Positions 1 through 7,666 of a stretch of 64,000 nucleotides of DNA are shown in pieces. Each line of letters opens with the position of its first letter. The stretch's first letter is position 1. The notes under the pieces were generated by a model. The model was given only the letters and a program-made list of their open reading frames with translations, searched no databases and was not told the DNA's origin. The translations under genes and the position numbers were made by a program. This DNA comes from CAVQNQ01 sp963714205 (GTDB lineage: Bacteria; Acidobacteriota; Terriglobia; Bryobacterales; Bryobacteraceae): the NCBI GenBank assembly GCA_963714205.1, contig CAVQNQ010000006.1:434001-498000 (forward strand), read 5' to 3'.

Positions 1-548
1 TTGGTTCCGGTGAGCACGTTCTGCACTTTGGCCATGCGGCTCACCCCGAAGCAGTTCAGGATGGTGAAGAGGGCGATCAGCGAACAGGCCACCACCTGGC
101 TGGGGCCCAGGCGCAGCGAGAAGGCGCCCGCGCCGACCGTGAAGCCGGAGTTCTCGCGGCTCACGGCGGGGAAAATGTGGCCGAGGTAATCCGAGAAGGC
201 CAGCGCCGCGGCGGCGATGGGCGCAGAGAATCCCGCGAAGAACGACACCCAGCCGGTCATGAAGCCCCATTCCGGGCCGTAGGCGTGGGTCAGGTAGACG
301 TATTCGCCGCCGGAGCTGGGAAAGTTGATGCCCAGCTCGGAATAGCTGAGGGCGCCGGCGAACGCGAACAGCGCGCCCACGGCCCAGCACGCCAGAATCA
401 GGCTGGCGCTCCCCAGTTGCCCGGCCATGAACCCGGTAGTGGCGAAGATGCCGGTTCCGATCATGTTGGAGATGACCAGCGCGGTCGCGCTGAAGAACCC
501 GAGCTGGCGAAGCAACCCCGGCGTGGAAGCCGATTTAATAGTGGGCAT
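1..548 (-). CDS. APC-family amino acid permease, N-terminal part (cut by window edge)
   Basis: Inner-membrane secondary transporter for amino acids or related amines. About 182 residues are visible; the C-terminus lies beyond position 1. After a short hydrophilic start (MPTIKSASTPGLLRQLG) comes TM1 with the APC signature SNMIGTGIFATTGFMAG, the unwound substrate-binding helix of the family. TM2 (SLILACWAVGALFAFAGALSY) and the motif ELGINFPSSGGEYVYL follow, typical of the APC superfamily, then further hydrophobic helices. The ATG at 548-546 is the natural start. It is divergent from the tad-like genes, sharing a 180-bp upstream region. Substrate cannot be told from this part. Confidence 0.85.
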   Translation of the reverse strand, partial: MPTIKSASTPGLLRQLGFFSATALVISNMIGTGIFATTGFMAGQLGSASLILACWAVGALFAFAGALSYSELGINFPSSGGEYVYLTHAYGPEWGFMTGWVSFFAGFSAPIAAAALAFSDYLGHIFPAVSRENSGFTVGAGAFSLRLGPSQVVACSLIALFTILNCFGVSRMAKVQNVLTGT

Positions 549-727
549 TCGGGACCTTTGCCCAGTTTTAACACAACGCGCTCCGGCTGGAGGCTCTGGC
601 CGGGGCGCCGGGGATGCGCCACCCGAAGCGGCGCGGGTATTAGCCGTGGTTAGTATCCGGCTTGCTATCCATTAACAAGTGTTCCCGGCTCCCCGAATAT
701 CCTACAATCCTGCTAGCAGACAGGCTC

Positions 728-1306
728 ATGGAACGTCCATCCACTGACGGAAACACCTGCGCGGGCCTTTCGGGAACGCCCGCGCGCCGGGCCGGCCGCC
801 GCAAAGGCAGCGAGATACTGGAGTTCACCCTCGCGCTGTTGCCGCTTTTGGCCATGTCGACGGTCCTGCTGGATATCGCCTGGGCGGTCTACGCGCAGGC
901 CAGCGTGCAGAGGGCCGTCCGGATGGCATGCCGCACCGGCATTACCCTGACCAACTCGCAGATGGCTCAGGGCGCCACCCTGACCAGCACGGTGAAAAGC
1001 GCCGTGCAGGCGAACGCCTTCGGATTTCTCAACGGGGCCACCGGGCTGGCCTATATCAAGGTCAACTATTACCTGCCTCCGGCGCCCAGCTCGAGCGCGG
1101 CGGCGACGGATGTCTCCACGCAGACGAACGGAAACGCGCCGGGCAACATCATGCAGGTTTCGGTTCAAGGCGTCCCGGTGAACCCCCTGATGCCGCAGAT
1201 CTTCAAGTGGCAGGACATCGAATTAAACGTGCAGCATATCAGCGCCTACGCGGCCGACGTCATCGAGCCATCCAACAACCCGCCGCCCATCGGGACGGCG
1301 CCTTAG
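728..1306 (+). CDS. TadE-like pilus assembly protein
   Basis: Membrane-anchored pseudopilin-like protein of the Tad/Flp secretion family, about 192 residues from the ATG at 728. The diagnostic element is the single N-terminal helix preceded by a basic stretch and glycine and carrying the conserved glutamate: RRKGSEILEFTLALLPLLAM. The rest is a small extracytoplasmic domain. An in-frame TTG at 662 would lengthen it by 22 residues, but there is no good ribosome site for either start; I prefer the ATG. It is followed 9 bp later by a second TadE-like gene and then a VWA protein, the usual TadE-TadE-TadG order in acidobacteria. No TadA ATPase, TadB/C or RcpA secretin gene is in the window. Confidence 0.75.
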   Translation: MERPSTDGNTCAGLSGTPARRAGRRKGSEILEFTLALLPLLAMSTVLLDIAWAVYAQASVQRAVRMACRTGITLTNSQMAQGATLTSTVKSAVQANAFGFLNGATGLAYIKVNYYLPPAPSSSAAATDVSTQTNGNAPGNIMQVSVQGVPVNPLMPQIFKWQDIELNVQHISAYAADVIEPSNNPPPIGTAP

Positions 1307-1315
1307 GGTAACCGT

Positions 1316-1993
1316 ATGCGCCAACGCAATCGCAGAGGAGGGGCGGCCATCGAGTTCGCCTTTGTCATGATGGTGCTGGTCCCCATGCTGTTGGGGACGG
1401 GAGCGGTAGGGGTGAACATGATTCGCACCCTGCAAACCGTGCAACTGGCGCGCGACGCGGGGCACATGTACGCGCGCGGCATAGATTTCTCCCAGACCGG
1501 CAACCAGACCATCCTGACGCAGATTGGCTCGTCGCTGGGGCTTTCCACTACCGCCAGCAGTTCCTCGTCGGTTGTAATCCTGTCGGCGCTGACCTACGTG
1601 GATGACGCCGCCTGCGCGGGGGCGGGCGCCGCTTCGGGCACCCCTCCGGTTCATACCAGCGCCTGTACGAACTACGGCAAATGGGTATTCACGCAGCGGC
1701 TGGAGATCGGCAATACCAGCCTGCGGACGAGTAACATTGGAAGCCCGCTTACCAGCGGGCCTACCGGGGTAACGGTGGATTCCACTACCGGAAAGATCTC
1801 TCAAGTGCAATATTGCACGCTTGCGGGGGCGGTGGCGAATTTCAATTCCATCAATCCCTATTCCGACGTCAACAACGTGGTTTCCGGCTTGCCGTCGGGC
1901 CAGGTGCTGTATATCGCCGAAGCCGGGGCGACAGCCTGGGCCGTGAAGCCCTTCGTGGGAACTGCTTCGACGTATTCGTTCGGTCTGTTCTAA
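1316..1993 (+). CDS. Second TadE-like pseudopilin
   Basis: 225-residue protein with the TadE architecture: a basic N-terminus (MRQRNRRGG), the motif GGAAIEFAFVMMVLVPMLLG with the pseudopilin-type glutamate, one transmembrane helix, then a Ser/Thr/Gly-rich exported region with several cysteines (CAGAGA, CTNYG, QYCTLAG) that may form disulfides. It lies 9 bp after the first TadE-like gene and just before the VWA gene, so the three are very likely cotranscribed. The family role is as a minor pseudopilin or assembly factor of Tad pili; the exact role here is inferred from motif and position only. Confidence 0.75.
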   Translation: MRQRNRRGGAAIEFAFVMMVLVPMLLGTGAVGVNMIRTLQTVQLARDAGHMYARGIDFSQTGNQTILTQIGSSLGLSTTASSSSSVVILSALTYVDDAACAGAGAASGTPPVHTSACTNYGKWVFTQRLEIGNTSLRTSNIGSPLTSGPTGVTVDSTTGKISQVQYCTLAGAVANFNSINPYSDVNNVVSGLPSGQVLYIAEAGATAWAVKPFVGTASTYSFGLF

Positions 1994-2019
1994 GTTCCGC
2001 CATGAGGAAGGAGGATCGC

Positions 2020-3609
2020 TTGCGCGCCAGTTCAAAACACAGCCGGGAACGCGGCTCGGTGATGATCATGTTCACCCTGATGTTGCCCGTCATCATCATG
2101 CTGGTGGGGCTGGCCGTGGACCGCACCATGGTGTTCATCGTAGAATCCAGGCTGTCTTCGGCGGTGGATGGCGCGGCGCTCGGCGCGGGCCGTCTGCTGG
2201 GCACGCCCGCCAACACCACCGAGATTGCGCAGGAATTTCTGAATGCCAACTTCCCGAGCGGCTACTGGGGAAGCTACAATCTGACGCCCACTATTACTTC
2301 CACCACCAACATCGCGCTCCATACCATCACGGTGACCGCCAATGTGACCGTGCCGCTGCTCTTCCTGCGGGTCTTCAACCAGCCGACCACCGTGGTGGGC
2401 GCCACCGCGCAGGCCACGCGCCAGGATGCGCGCATCATCCTGGTGTTGGACCGCTCCGGCTCCATGGCAGGCGCGCCGCTCACTTCGATGGTTCAAGGGG
2501 CGGAGTCGTTCGTCACCGCGTTCAACCCCGCTAGCGACGAGTTGGGGCTGGTGGTCTTCGGCAGCACAGCAGTTGTGGCCTACCCGCCGCTGCCGCGGCC
2601 TTACACTTCCGCCACCAACGCGGGAGGCGGCCCCGATAGCAACTACACTACCGAACAGACGGGCGGCGACATAACGGATCAGCTCAACGCCCTGGCGGCC
2701 GGCGGCGCCACCAATATGAGCGAGGCTCTGTCGCTGGCCTACATCGAATTGCAGAAATCCTATAACCGCGACGTAGCCGCCAACGGATCCGACAACCGGC
2801 TGAATTCCATCGTGCTGTTCACCGATGGTATGCCCACGGGTTTCTCGGTCTACGCCAATTCGCCGAATTCGCCGCCCGGCAACGTCATCAACGGTGGCAG
2901 CAACAACTGCACGAACAAGACGGCCACCGGCACCAACACCACGCAAATGATCGGGGGGGTCTTTGTTAGCAGTGGCAACGGGGTGCCGGGCGCGAACACT
3001 GCGGGCCTGGTCGCCCTGGCCACGGCTTACAACGACAGCACCTCCACGCTGACCTGGATGGCCCGCACGAACGACTACACCTACGCCATCAATCCCTCCA
3101 CACCAATCACGGGCTGCAATAACTTGAAGAACAAAGACACTGGCTCGGATCTGGCCGACTTCACCCAGATCCCTCCGTACGACCTCTACAAGAACTCCAC
3201 GACGGACGCCGGTTATACCAACTCGTGGCTATACAGCCAGTACGCTACGGCCTACACTCCCACGGCGACATCGATCTCGTGCGGCAGGAGTTGCACTCAC
3301 ACCGCCGCGCAGGACGCTTATCAACTGGCCATCGCGGGGTGGAATGCCATCGATAACGCGGGAAATACCGTTCGCAGCCAGACTGCCATGAATACGATTT
3401 ACATTTACACCATCGGCTACGAGGGCGATGGCGGAACGGATCAAGGCCTTCTGAACAGGCTGGCGAACACACGGACTCCACCTCCTACAATGCCGCGCAG
3501 CCAGTCGGCCAATTCGTCGATGCGTCGACCACCACCGACCTGGTGGCCGCGTTCGAGACCGTTGCCGGCGCCATTTTGCGCCTGGCCAAGTAACCCGTTG
3601 CGCCGTTAG
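2020..3609 (+). CDS. TadG-like von Willebrand factor A protein with C-terminal frameshift
   Basis: Membrane-anchored protein with a TadG-type N-terminal helix (RERGSVMIMFTLMLPVIIML, about residues 9-30), a pseudopilin-like domain and a VWA domain whose MIDAS motif is LVLDRSGSMAG (about 148-158). VWA domains bind Mg2+ and mediate protein contacts at the surface. The start is set by a strong site AGGAAGGAGG (2005-2014) lying 5 bp before TTG 2020; an in-frame ATG at 2002 has no such site. The last 45 or so residues in this frame are Arg/Pro-rich nonsense. One frame over, from about 3469, the DNA reads TDSTSYNAAQPVGQFVDAST and then a helix ending ILRLAK with stop TAA at 3591-3593. This fits the family better, so a 2-nt insertion at the ACAC run near 3466-3470 is likely (mutation or assembly error). 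Confidence 0.75.
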   Translation: MRASSKHSRERGSVMIMFTLMLPVIIMLVGLAVDRTMVFIVESRLSSAVDGAALGAGRLLGTPANTTEIAQEFLNANFPSGYWGSYNLTPTITSTTNIALHTITVTANVTVPLLFLRVFNQPTTVVGATAQATRQDARIILVLDRSGSMAGAPLTSMVQGAESFVTAFNPASDELGLVVFGSTAVVAYPPLPRPYTSATNAGGGPDSNYTTEQTGGDITDQLNALAAGGATNMSEALSLAYIELQKSYNRDVAANGSDNRLNSIVLFTDGMPTGFSVYANSPNSPPGNVINGGSNNCTNKTATGTNTTQMIGGVFVSSGNGVPGANTAGLVALATAYNDSTSTLTWMARTNDYTYAINPSTPITGCNNLKNKDTGSDLADFTQIPPYDLYKNSTTDAGYTNSWLYSQYATAYTPTATSISCGRSCTHTAAQDAYQLAIAGWNAIDNAGNTVRSQTAMNTIYIYTIGYEGDGGTDQGLLNRLANTRTPPPTMPRSQSANSSMRRPPPTWWPRSRPLPAPFCAWPSNPLRR

Positions 3610-4244
3610 GGAGCGGCGCGCAGATCCGCTAGGATGGCCCGGAATACCGTCTCGGCGACGCGGCGGGCACCCTCGGCGTTGGGGTGCAGGCCATCCGGCT
3701 GCGTGAAGCGCGGATAACCGGCCACGCCTTCCAGGATGAAAGGGATCAGCGGCAGATGATATTTATCCGCAAGGTCGCTGAACATGGCGCCGAACCGGCG
3801 GGTGTAGGCCGTTGAGAAGCTCGGCGGCAGGATCATGCCTGCCAGCACCACGCGCGCGCCGGCCTTCTGGAGCTCCTCGATCATGCGCTCCAGGTTTGCA
3901 GTGGCTATCTCCACCGGGATGCCGCGCAGGCCGTCATTGGCGCCGAACTCCAGCACCACCAGGTCCGGCTTTTCGGCGAGCACGGCAGGCAGGCGCGCTA
4001 CGCCATTCCCGGTGGTCTCGCCGCTCACCCCCAGGTTGAGAACGCGGTATCTCCCGCCCGCGGCATCGAGCTTCCGCTGCAATACGTCGGGATAGCTGGC
4101 GCCGGGGGGCAGGCCAAAGCCCGCCGTCAGGCTGTCTCCGAAACAGGCGATGGTTTCCGGGCCGGCCGCCAAAACTTTCTGCGTTTGCGGGCGCTGGCAA
4201 CCGCACAAGACAAATGTGATCGCTACCGCCCCAAGCCTTCGCAT
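3606..4244 (-). CDS. SGNH/GDSL hydrolase, TesA-like lipoprotein
   Basis: Secreted esterase, lysophospholipase or thioesterase of the SGNH fold, 212 residues. All family blocks are present: block I GDSLTAGFGL with the nucleophile serine, the glycine block LNLGVSGETTGNG, block III GANDGLRG, and block V DGLHPN with the Asp-His pair. The N-terminus MRRLGAVAITFVLCGC is a short signal ending in a plausible lipobox (LCGC), so the protein is probably lipid-anchored in the periplasm. It resembles the E. coli TesA/arylesterase subgroup in length. It converges with the VWA gene; their annotated ends overlap by 4 bp, but not if the frame-corrected VWA end at 3593 is used. Confidence 0.85.
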   Translation of the reverse strand: MRRLGAVAITFVLCGCQRPQTQKVLAAGPETIACFGDSLTAGFGLPPGASYPDVLQRKLDAAGGRYRVLNLGVSGETTGNGVARLPAVLAEKPDLVVLEFGANDGLRGIPVEIATANLERMIEELQKAGARVVLAGMILPPSFSTAYTRRFGAMFSDLADKYHLPLIPFILEGVAGYPRFTQPDGLHPNAEGARRVAETVFRAILADLRAAP

Positions 4245-4293
4245 CCCTGAAGATAACGATGCCGGCGGGGCGCGCGGCGCTCCGTCTTTACGC

Positions 4294-6399
4294 TCAATAA
4301 GCCAGCAGACGCGTCATTTCCGCCACAAGAGTCTCGGGCTGCGGCAGAATGGCGGCTTCCAGTTGCGGGTGGTAGCCCACCCAGGTATCCAAGGCGCCCA
4401 CGCGGCCGACGGGGGCATCCAGGTATTCGAATAATTCGCCCGAGATGCGCGCGGCGATCTCGGCGCCGTAGCCCCAGGAGAGGCAGTCCTCGTGCGCCAC
4501 CAGCACGCGGCTGGTCTTTTCGACCGACGCGCGGATGGTCTCCCAATCGTAGGGCGCCAGCGAGCGCAGGTCGATCACTTCGATAGCGGCGTCGGAGTGG
4601 CTGCGCTCCACCTGGGTGGCGGCCTGAAGAGCTTTTTGCACCACCGCGCCATAGGTAATCAAGGTCAAGCTGCGGCCGGGCTTGACGATCCGGGCGCGTC
4701 CGAACGGGATGGTGAAATCCTCGCCTGGATGCGGCGAGCGGTTGTAGGGTTCGCGGTAGAGGCGCTTGTGCTCCAGGAACAGCACCGGGTCGTCCGAGCG
4801 CAGGGCCGTGCGCAGCAACCCGCAGGCATCCAGGGCATTGGAGGGCATCACCACGCGCAGGCCGGGGATGTGGGTGAACTCCACTTCGCCCGACTGGCTG
4901 TGGTAGATGGCCCCGCCGTTCAAGTATCCGCCGATGGGAACGCGCACCACCACGGGACAGGCGAATTGGCCGGCGGAGCGCCAGCGCAAGGTGGCCAGCT
5001 CGCAGCGAATCTGCATCATGGCGGGCCAGATGTAGTCGAAGAACTGGATTTCCGCCACGGGCTTGAGCCCGCGCGTGGCCATGCCGATGGCGCGGCCCAC
5101 TATGGCGGCTTCGGCCAGCGGCGTGTTGAAGCTGCGCCCGGAGCCGAATTCGCGCTGCAATCCGGCGGTGACTTTGAAAACTCCGCCCTTGCCCTTGACT
5201 TCAGCAAGGTTGTCTTCGCGGCTGCAATCCGCCACGTCTTCGCCGAAGATCACGATATCGGGGTTGCGCCGCATCTCCTCGCGCAGCGTGGCGTTGAGCA
5301 GATCGACCATGGTGAGCGGCCCGCCGCGCCAAGCCGGCCGGGCGTCGAAATCCGGACTGGTGGGGTCGATGCGGCTGGAATAGAGGTGTTCCAGGGCCGT
5401 CTCGGGCCGCGGGGGATCTTCGCTGAGCGCCTCGGTGGTGCCCGCCTGGACCTCCTGGTCGATCTCGAACGTGATGCGCTGGAGCATGTGGCGATCGAGC
5501 ACGCCCTCCTCGACCAGGTAGCGGGGAAAATTCAGCACGGGATCCCGTTCGGCCTCGGCCTGCCGCTCGGCGGCGGTCTTGTACATGCGCTCGTCGTCGG
5601 AAAGCGAGTGAGAGTAGGGGCGGGTGACGTGGGCGTGCACCAATGCCGGTCCCTGTCCGCTTCGGCACCAGGCCACAGCAGCCCGCAGGACGCGGTAGGA
5701 AGCCAGAAAATCGGCGCCATCCACCTGTTGGCGGAACAGCCCTGGAAAGCCCGTCACGAGATCCGAGATGCTGCCGCCGGCGGTCTGGCATTCGACGGGA
5801 ACCGAGATGGCGTAGCCGTTATCCTCGACCAGGAACAGCAGCGGCAGGCGATTCAGGCAGGCGGCGTTCAGGGCCTCCCAGAATTCGCCCTCGCTGGTGG
5901 CCCCTTCGCCGGAGCAAACCAGAGTGATTTCATCGCCCTCCGGATGGCGGTAGCGCGAGGCCTCGGCGCACCCCACAGCCTGCGTGAATTGGGTTCCGGT
6001 GGGAGAGGACGAGCTGACGATGTTGAGACGCCGGTGCCCCCAGTGAGAAGGCATCTGGCGGCCGCCCGAGGAGGGGTCGAAGGCGCTGCCCACGGCCTGC
6101 TGGAGCATTTCGAGCGGCGTGACCCCCAGAGCGAGGCAGAGGGCTCGGTCGCGGTAGTAGGGGTAGATCCAGTCGAATTCGGGGCGCAGCAGCATGCCCG
6201 CCGCCACCTGTACGGCTTCGTGCCCGGCGCCGCTGATTTGAAAAAAGATGCGGTTCTGCCGCTTGAGCGCCACCTCACGATCGTCGAGGCGCCGGGAGGT
6301 GTGCATGAGGCGGTAGGCGCGAATCAGCCGATCCGCATCGAGACCCTCGAAGCGCCCGGCAGTTTCGTTGACCGAACTTGTGGGCGTGGTCGTAGCCAC
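4294..6399 (-). CDS. Fused 2-oxoisovalerate dehydrogenase E1 (alpha+beta)
   Basis: Thiamine-diphosphate E1 of a branched-chain oxoacid dehydrogenase, 701 residues. It catalyses decarboxylation of Val/Leu/Ile-derived 2-oxoacids and transfer to the E2 lipoyl group, feeding branched acyl-CoA and iso-fatty acid synthesis. The alpha part (about 1-340) has the ThDP motif GEGATSEGEFWEALNAACL...EDNGYAIS; the beta part (about 365-701) begins LLNATLREEM and contains IFGEDVAD and TPLAEAAIVGRAIGMA. In most bacteria these are two genes; a fused form is known in acidobacteria, Bacteroidetes and others. The start is GTG 6399, 10 bp after GAGGAGGT. No E2 or E3 gene adjoins it; the E3-like gene at 63.1 kb is distant. 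Confidence 0.9.
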   Translation of the reverse strand: MATTTPTSSVNETAGRFEGLDADRLIRAYRLMHTSRRLDDREVALKRQNRIFFQISGAGHEAVQVAAGMLLRPEFDWIYPYYRDRALCLALGVTPLEMLQQAVGSAFDPSSGGRQMPSHWGHRRLNIVSSSSPTGTQFTQAVGCAEASRYRHPEGDEITLVCSGEGATSEGEFWEALNAACLNRLPLLFLVEDNGYAISVPVECQTAGGSISDLVTGFPGLFRQQVDGADFLASYRVLRAAVAWCRSGQGPALVHAHVTRPYSHSLSDDERMYKTAAERQAEAERDPVLNFPRYLVEEGVLDRHMLQRITFEIDQEVQAGTTEALSEDPPRPETALEHLYSSRIDPTSPDFDARPAWRGGPLTMVDLLNATLREEMRRNPDIVIFGEDVADCSREDNLAEVKGKGGVFKVTAGLQREFGSGRSFNTPLAEAAIVGRAIGMATRGLKPVAEIQFFDYIWPAMMQIRCELATLRWRSAGQFACPVVVRVPIGGYLNGGAIYHSQSGEVEFTHIPGLRVVMPSNALDACGLLRTALRSDDPVLFLEHKRLYREPYNRSPHPGEDFTIPFGRARIVKPGRSLTLITYGAVVQKALQAATQVERSHSDAAIEVIDLRSLAPYDWETIRASVEKTSRVLVAHEDCLSWGYGAEIAARISGELFEYLDAPVGRVGALDTWVGYHPQLEAAILPQPETLVAEMTRLLAY

Positions 6400-6527
6400 C
6401 GGCTGGATTACCTCCTCATCCTAGTCTAGCCGAGCGAAGAACTGCAAACCCCAACAGGGTTATCCACGGGCCGTAGATATTTACAGCAAGCATATGAATT
6501 CAAACGAGATAACCACGATGAGAATTG

Positions 6528-6539
6528 ACCCACGTGGGT
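6528..6539. promoter_or_regulatory. Perfect 12-bp palindrome, possible operator
   Basis: ACCCACGTGGGT is a perfect inverted repeat inside the 260-bp AT-richer gap between the E1 gene (minus) and the Rrf2 gene (plus). It begins just after a TTGACC hexamer that could be part of a -35 box. The function is inferred from symmetry and position only. Confidence 0.3.
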
Positions 6540-6625
6540 GAGCCAGAACACCCAGTTAGCGCAATTTTTACTCCATCGGTCCGCATACCTCAGTCTATTT
6601 AAATCTGGCATTTAGAATGCAGCCT

Positions 6626-6658
6626 TGCTAAAATGGATTAAAAGAGTCTAAATTAGCA
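6626..6658. promoter_or_regulatory. Inverted repeat upstream of the Rrf2 gene, possible autoregulatory site
   Basis: TGCTAA (6626-6631) and TTAGCA (6653-6658) face each other across 21 bp. Inside the right half, CTAAATTAG (6648-6656) is itself a 4-1-4 palindrome. The region is AT-rich and ends one base before the Rrf2 ATG at 6660. Rrf2-family regulators commonly bind such AT-rich dyads and repress their own promoters, so autoregulation is plausible but unproven. Confidence 0.35.
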
Positions 6659-6659
6659 T

Positions 6660-7115
6660 ATGCAACTCACCAGAGCTGCGGATTATGCCGTCCGGGTGAT
6701 GATCCATCTCGCCGGACTTCCCGCAGGCACTCGCGCCAGCCGAACGGAGTTGGCGATAGCTGCGGAGTGCCCCGAGCAGTTCCTTTCCAAGGTACTGCAA
6801 AACCTCACGCGTGCCGGCCTGGTGGTGTCGCATCGCGGCAACACCGGGGGCTTCGAGCTGCCGGCCATCCACCGCAGCGCCTCGCTGCTGGAAGTGGTGG
6901 AGGCCATCGAGGGCCCCATCCGGTTGAACCTGTGCCTGGTCTCACGTCATTCCTGCAAGCGCCAGGAGTGGTGCCCTGCCCACCCGGTTTGGGCGGAGGC
7001 GCAGCAGGCCATGTCCGGCGTCCTGCGGAACGTGTCGGTGGGCGAGCTGGCCGACCGGGTGTCCGCGGCGGGGGAAACTGGCGGCGACGGAGAGCAAACT
7101 CCGCGATGGAACTGA
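6660..7115 (+). CDS. Rrf2-family transcriptional regulator with three-cysteine cluster
   Basis: DNA-binding regulator of the Rrf2/IscR/NsrR family, 151 residues. The N-terminus MQLTRAADYAVRVMIHLA is the family signature, and the winged helix continues through CPEQFLSKVLQNLTRAGLVVSHRG. Cysteines 92, 99 and 105 (CLVSRHSCKRQEWCPAH) are placed like the Fe-S ligands of IscR and NsrR, so it probably senses iron-sulfur status, NO or redox. Its stop overlaps the start of ccoS by 10 bp, so the two are translationally coupled. The context (ccoS, copper ATPase relic) suggests it once controlled a cbb3 oxidase cluster. There is no clear ribosome site; the dyad at 6626-6658 sits directly upstream. Confidence 0.85.
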   Translation: MQLTRAADYAVRVMIHLAGLPAGTRASRTELAIAAECPEQFLSKVLQNLTRAGLVVSHRGNTGGFELPAIHRSASLLEVVEAIEGPIRLNLCLVSRHSCKRQEWCPAHPVWAEAQQAMSGVLRNVSVGELADRVSAAGETGGDGEQTPRWN

Positions 7116-7306
7116 CCTGGGTCGCCATCGTGGCCAGCCTCGCCATGGGGCTGGGGACGGTGTGCGTATTTATCTACGCGGTAAAGAAGGATCTGTTTCA
7201 CAACATCGAAGACGTCAAATACCAGGTGTTCTGGAGCGACCTGGAGGACTTGGTGGATTCACCCAAGGAGAACCATCATGCCACTCGAGACCAAGGATCG
7301 CGGTAG
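7106..7306 (+). CDS. ccoS: CcoS-like cbb3-type cytochrome oxidase assembly protein
   Basis: Small inner-membrane protein, 66 residues: one transmembrane helix (LTWVAIVASLAMGLGTVCVFIYAV) followed by the CcoS-type segment KKDLFHNIEDVKYQVFWSDLE. In the family, CcoS is needed to put haem and copper into cbb3 oxidase, usually beside the CcoI copper ATPase. Here the next gene is only a copper ATPase relic, and no ccoNOP is in the window, so CcoS may be left over or serve an oxidase encoded elsewhere. The ATG at 7106 lies inside the end of the Rrf2 gene. The assignment rests on size, topology and context more than on strict residues. Confidence 0.7.
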   Translation: MELTWVAIVASLAMGLGTVCVFIYAVKKDLFHNIEDVKYQVFWSDLEDLVDSPKENHHATRDQGSR

Positions 7307-7362
7307 GCCTGTTGCGTTGGAAGAGGGGAACGTTCCGAGACGCCGCCTGATGGCGTGATTGG

Positions 7363-7666
7363 ATCGCGGAGGCCACCCCGGAGCGGAAGATCGAGACCAT
7401 ACGGCGCCTGCAACGCGAGGGCGCCGTAGTCGCCATGATTGGCGACGGCGTCAACGACGCTCCCAGCCTGGCCCAGGGTGACTCTGACGCTCGACCTGGC
7501 GCAGAGGGTTTTCCGCATCGTCCGCCAGAATCTCTTCTGGGCCTTCGCTTACAACGTGGCGGGGATCGCGCTGGCCATGGCGGGCGTGCTGAATCCCATT
7601 CTGGCTGCGGGCGCCATGGTGCTCTCCAGCCTGTCGGTTATCGGAAACTCGCGACGGCTGGCGTGA
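7363..7666 (+). pseudogene. Relic of a copper-type P1B ATPase (CcoI/CopA C-terminus)
   Basis: Two pieces of a P-type ATPase in different frames. Piece A (about 7363-7480) reads ATPERKIETIRRLQREGAVV then AMIGDGVNDAPSLAQ, the hinge motif GDGVNDAP of P-type ATPases. Piece B (about 7481-7666) reads LAQRVFRIVRQNLFWAFAYN and on to SSLSVIGNSRRLA with a proper stop, the last two membrane helices of the P1B class. About 25-35 residues normally between them are missing and the frame changes. The transporter core, CPC helix and phosphorylation site are absent. Just upstream, ATG 7278 with a good AAGGAG site opens a 26-residue stub ending at 7358, probably the broken start of the same or a neighbouring gene. 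Confidence 0.8.

Noticed and set aside
4492..6429. Long plus-strand open frame (about 645 codons) opposite the fused E1 gene
   Set aside because: It is antisense to a clearly conserved enzyme, with composition typical of GC-rich antisense frames (His/Gly/Ala-rich) and no family motif.
6460..6468. TTATCCACG, a DnaA-box-like sequence
   Set aside because: A single copy with no cluster, no dnaA/dnaN nearby and no AT-rich unwinding pattern; not an origin.
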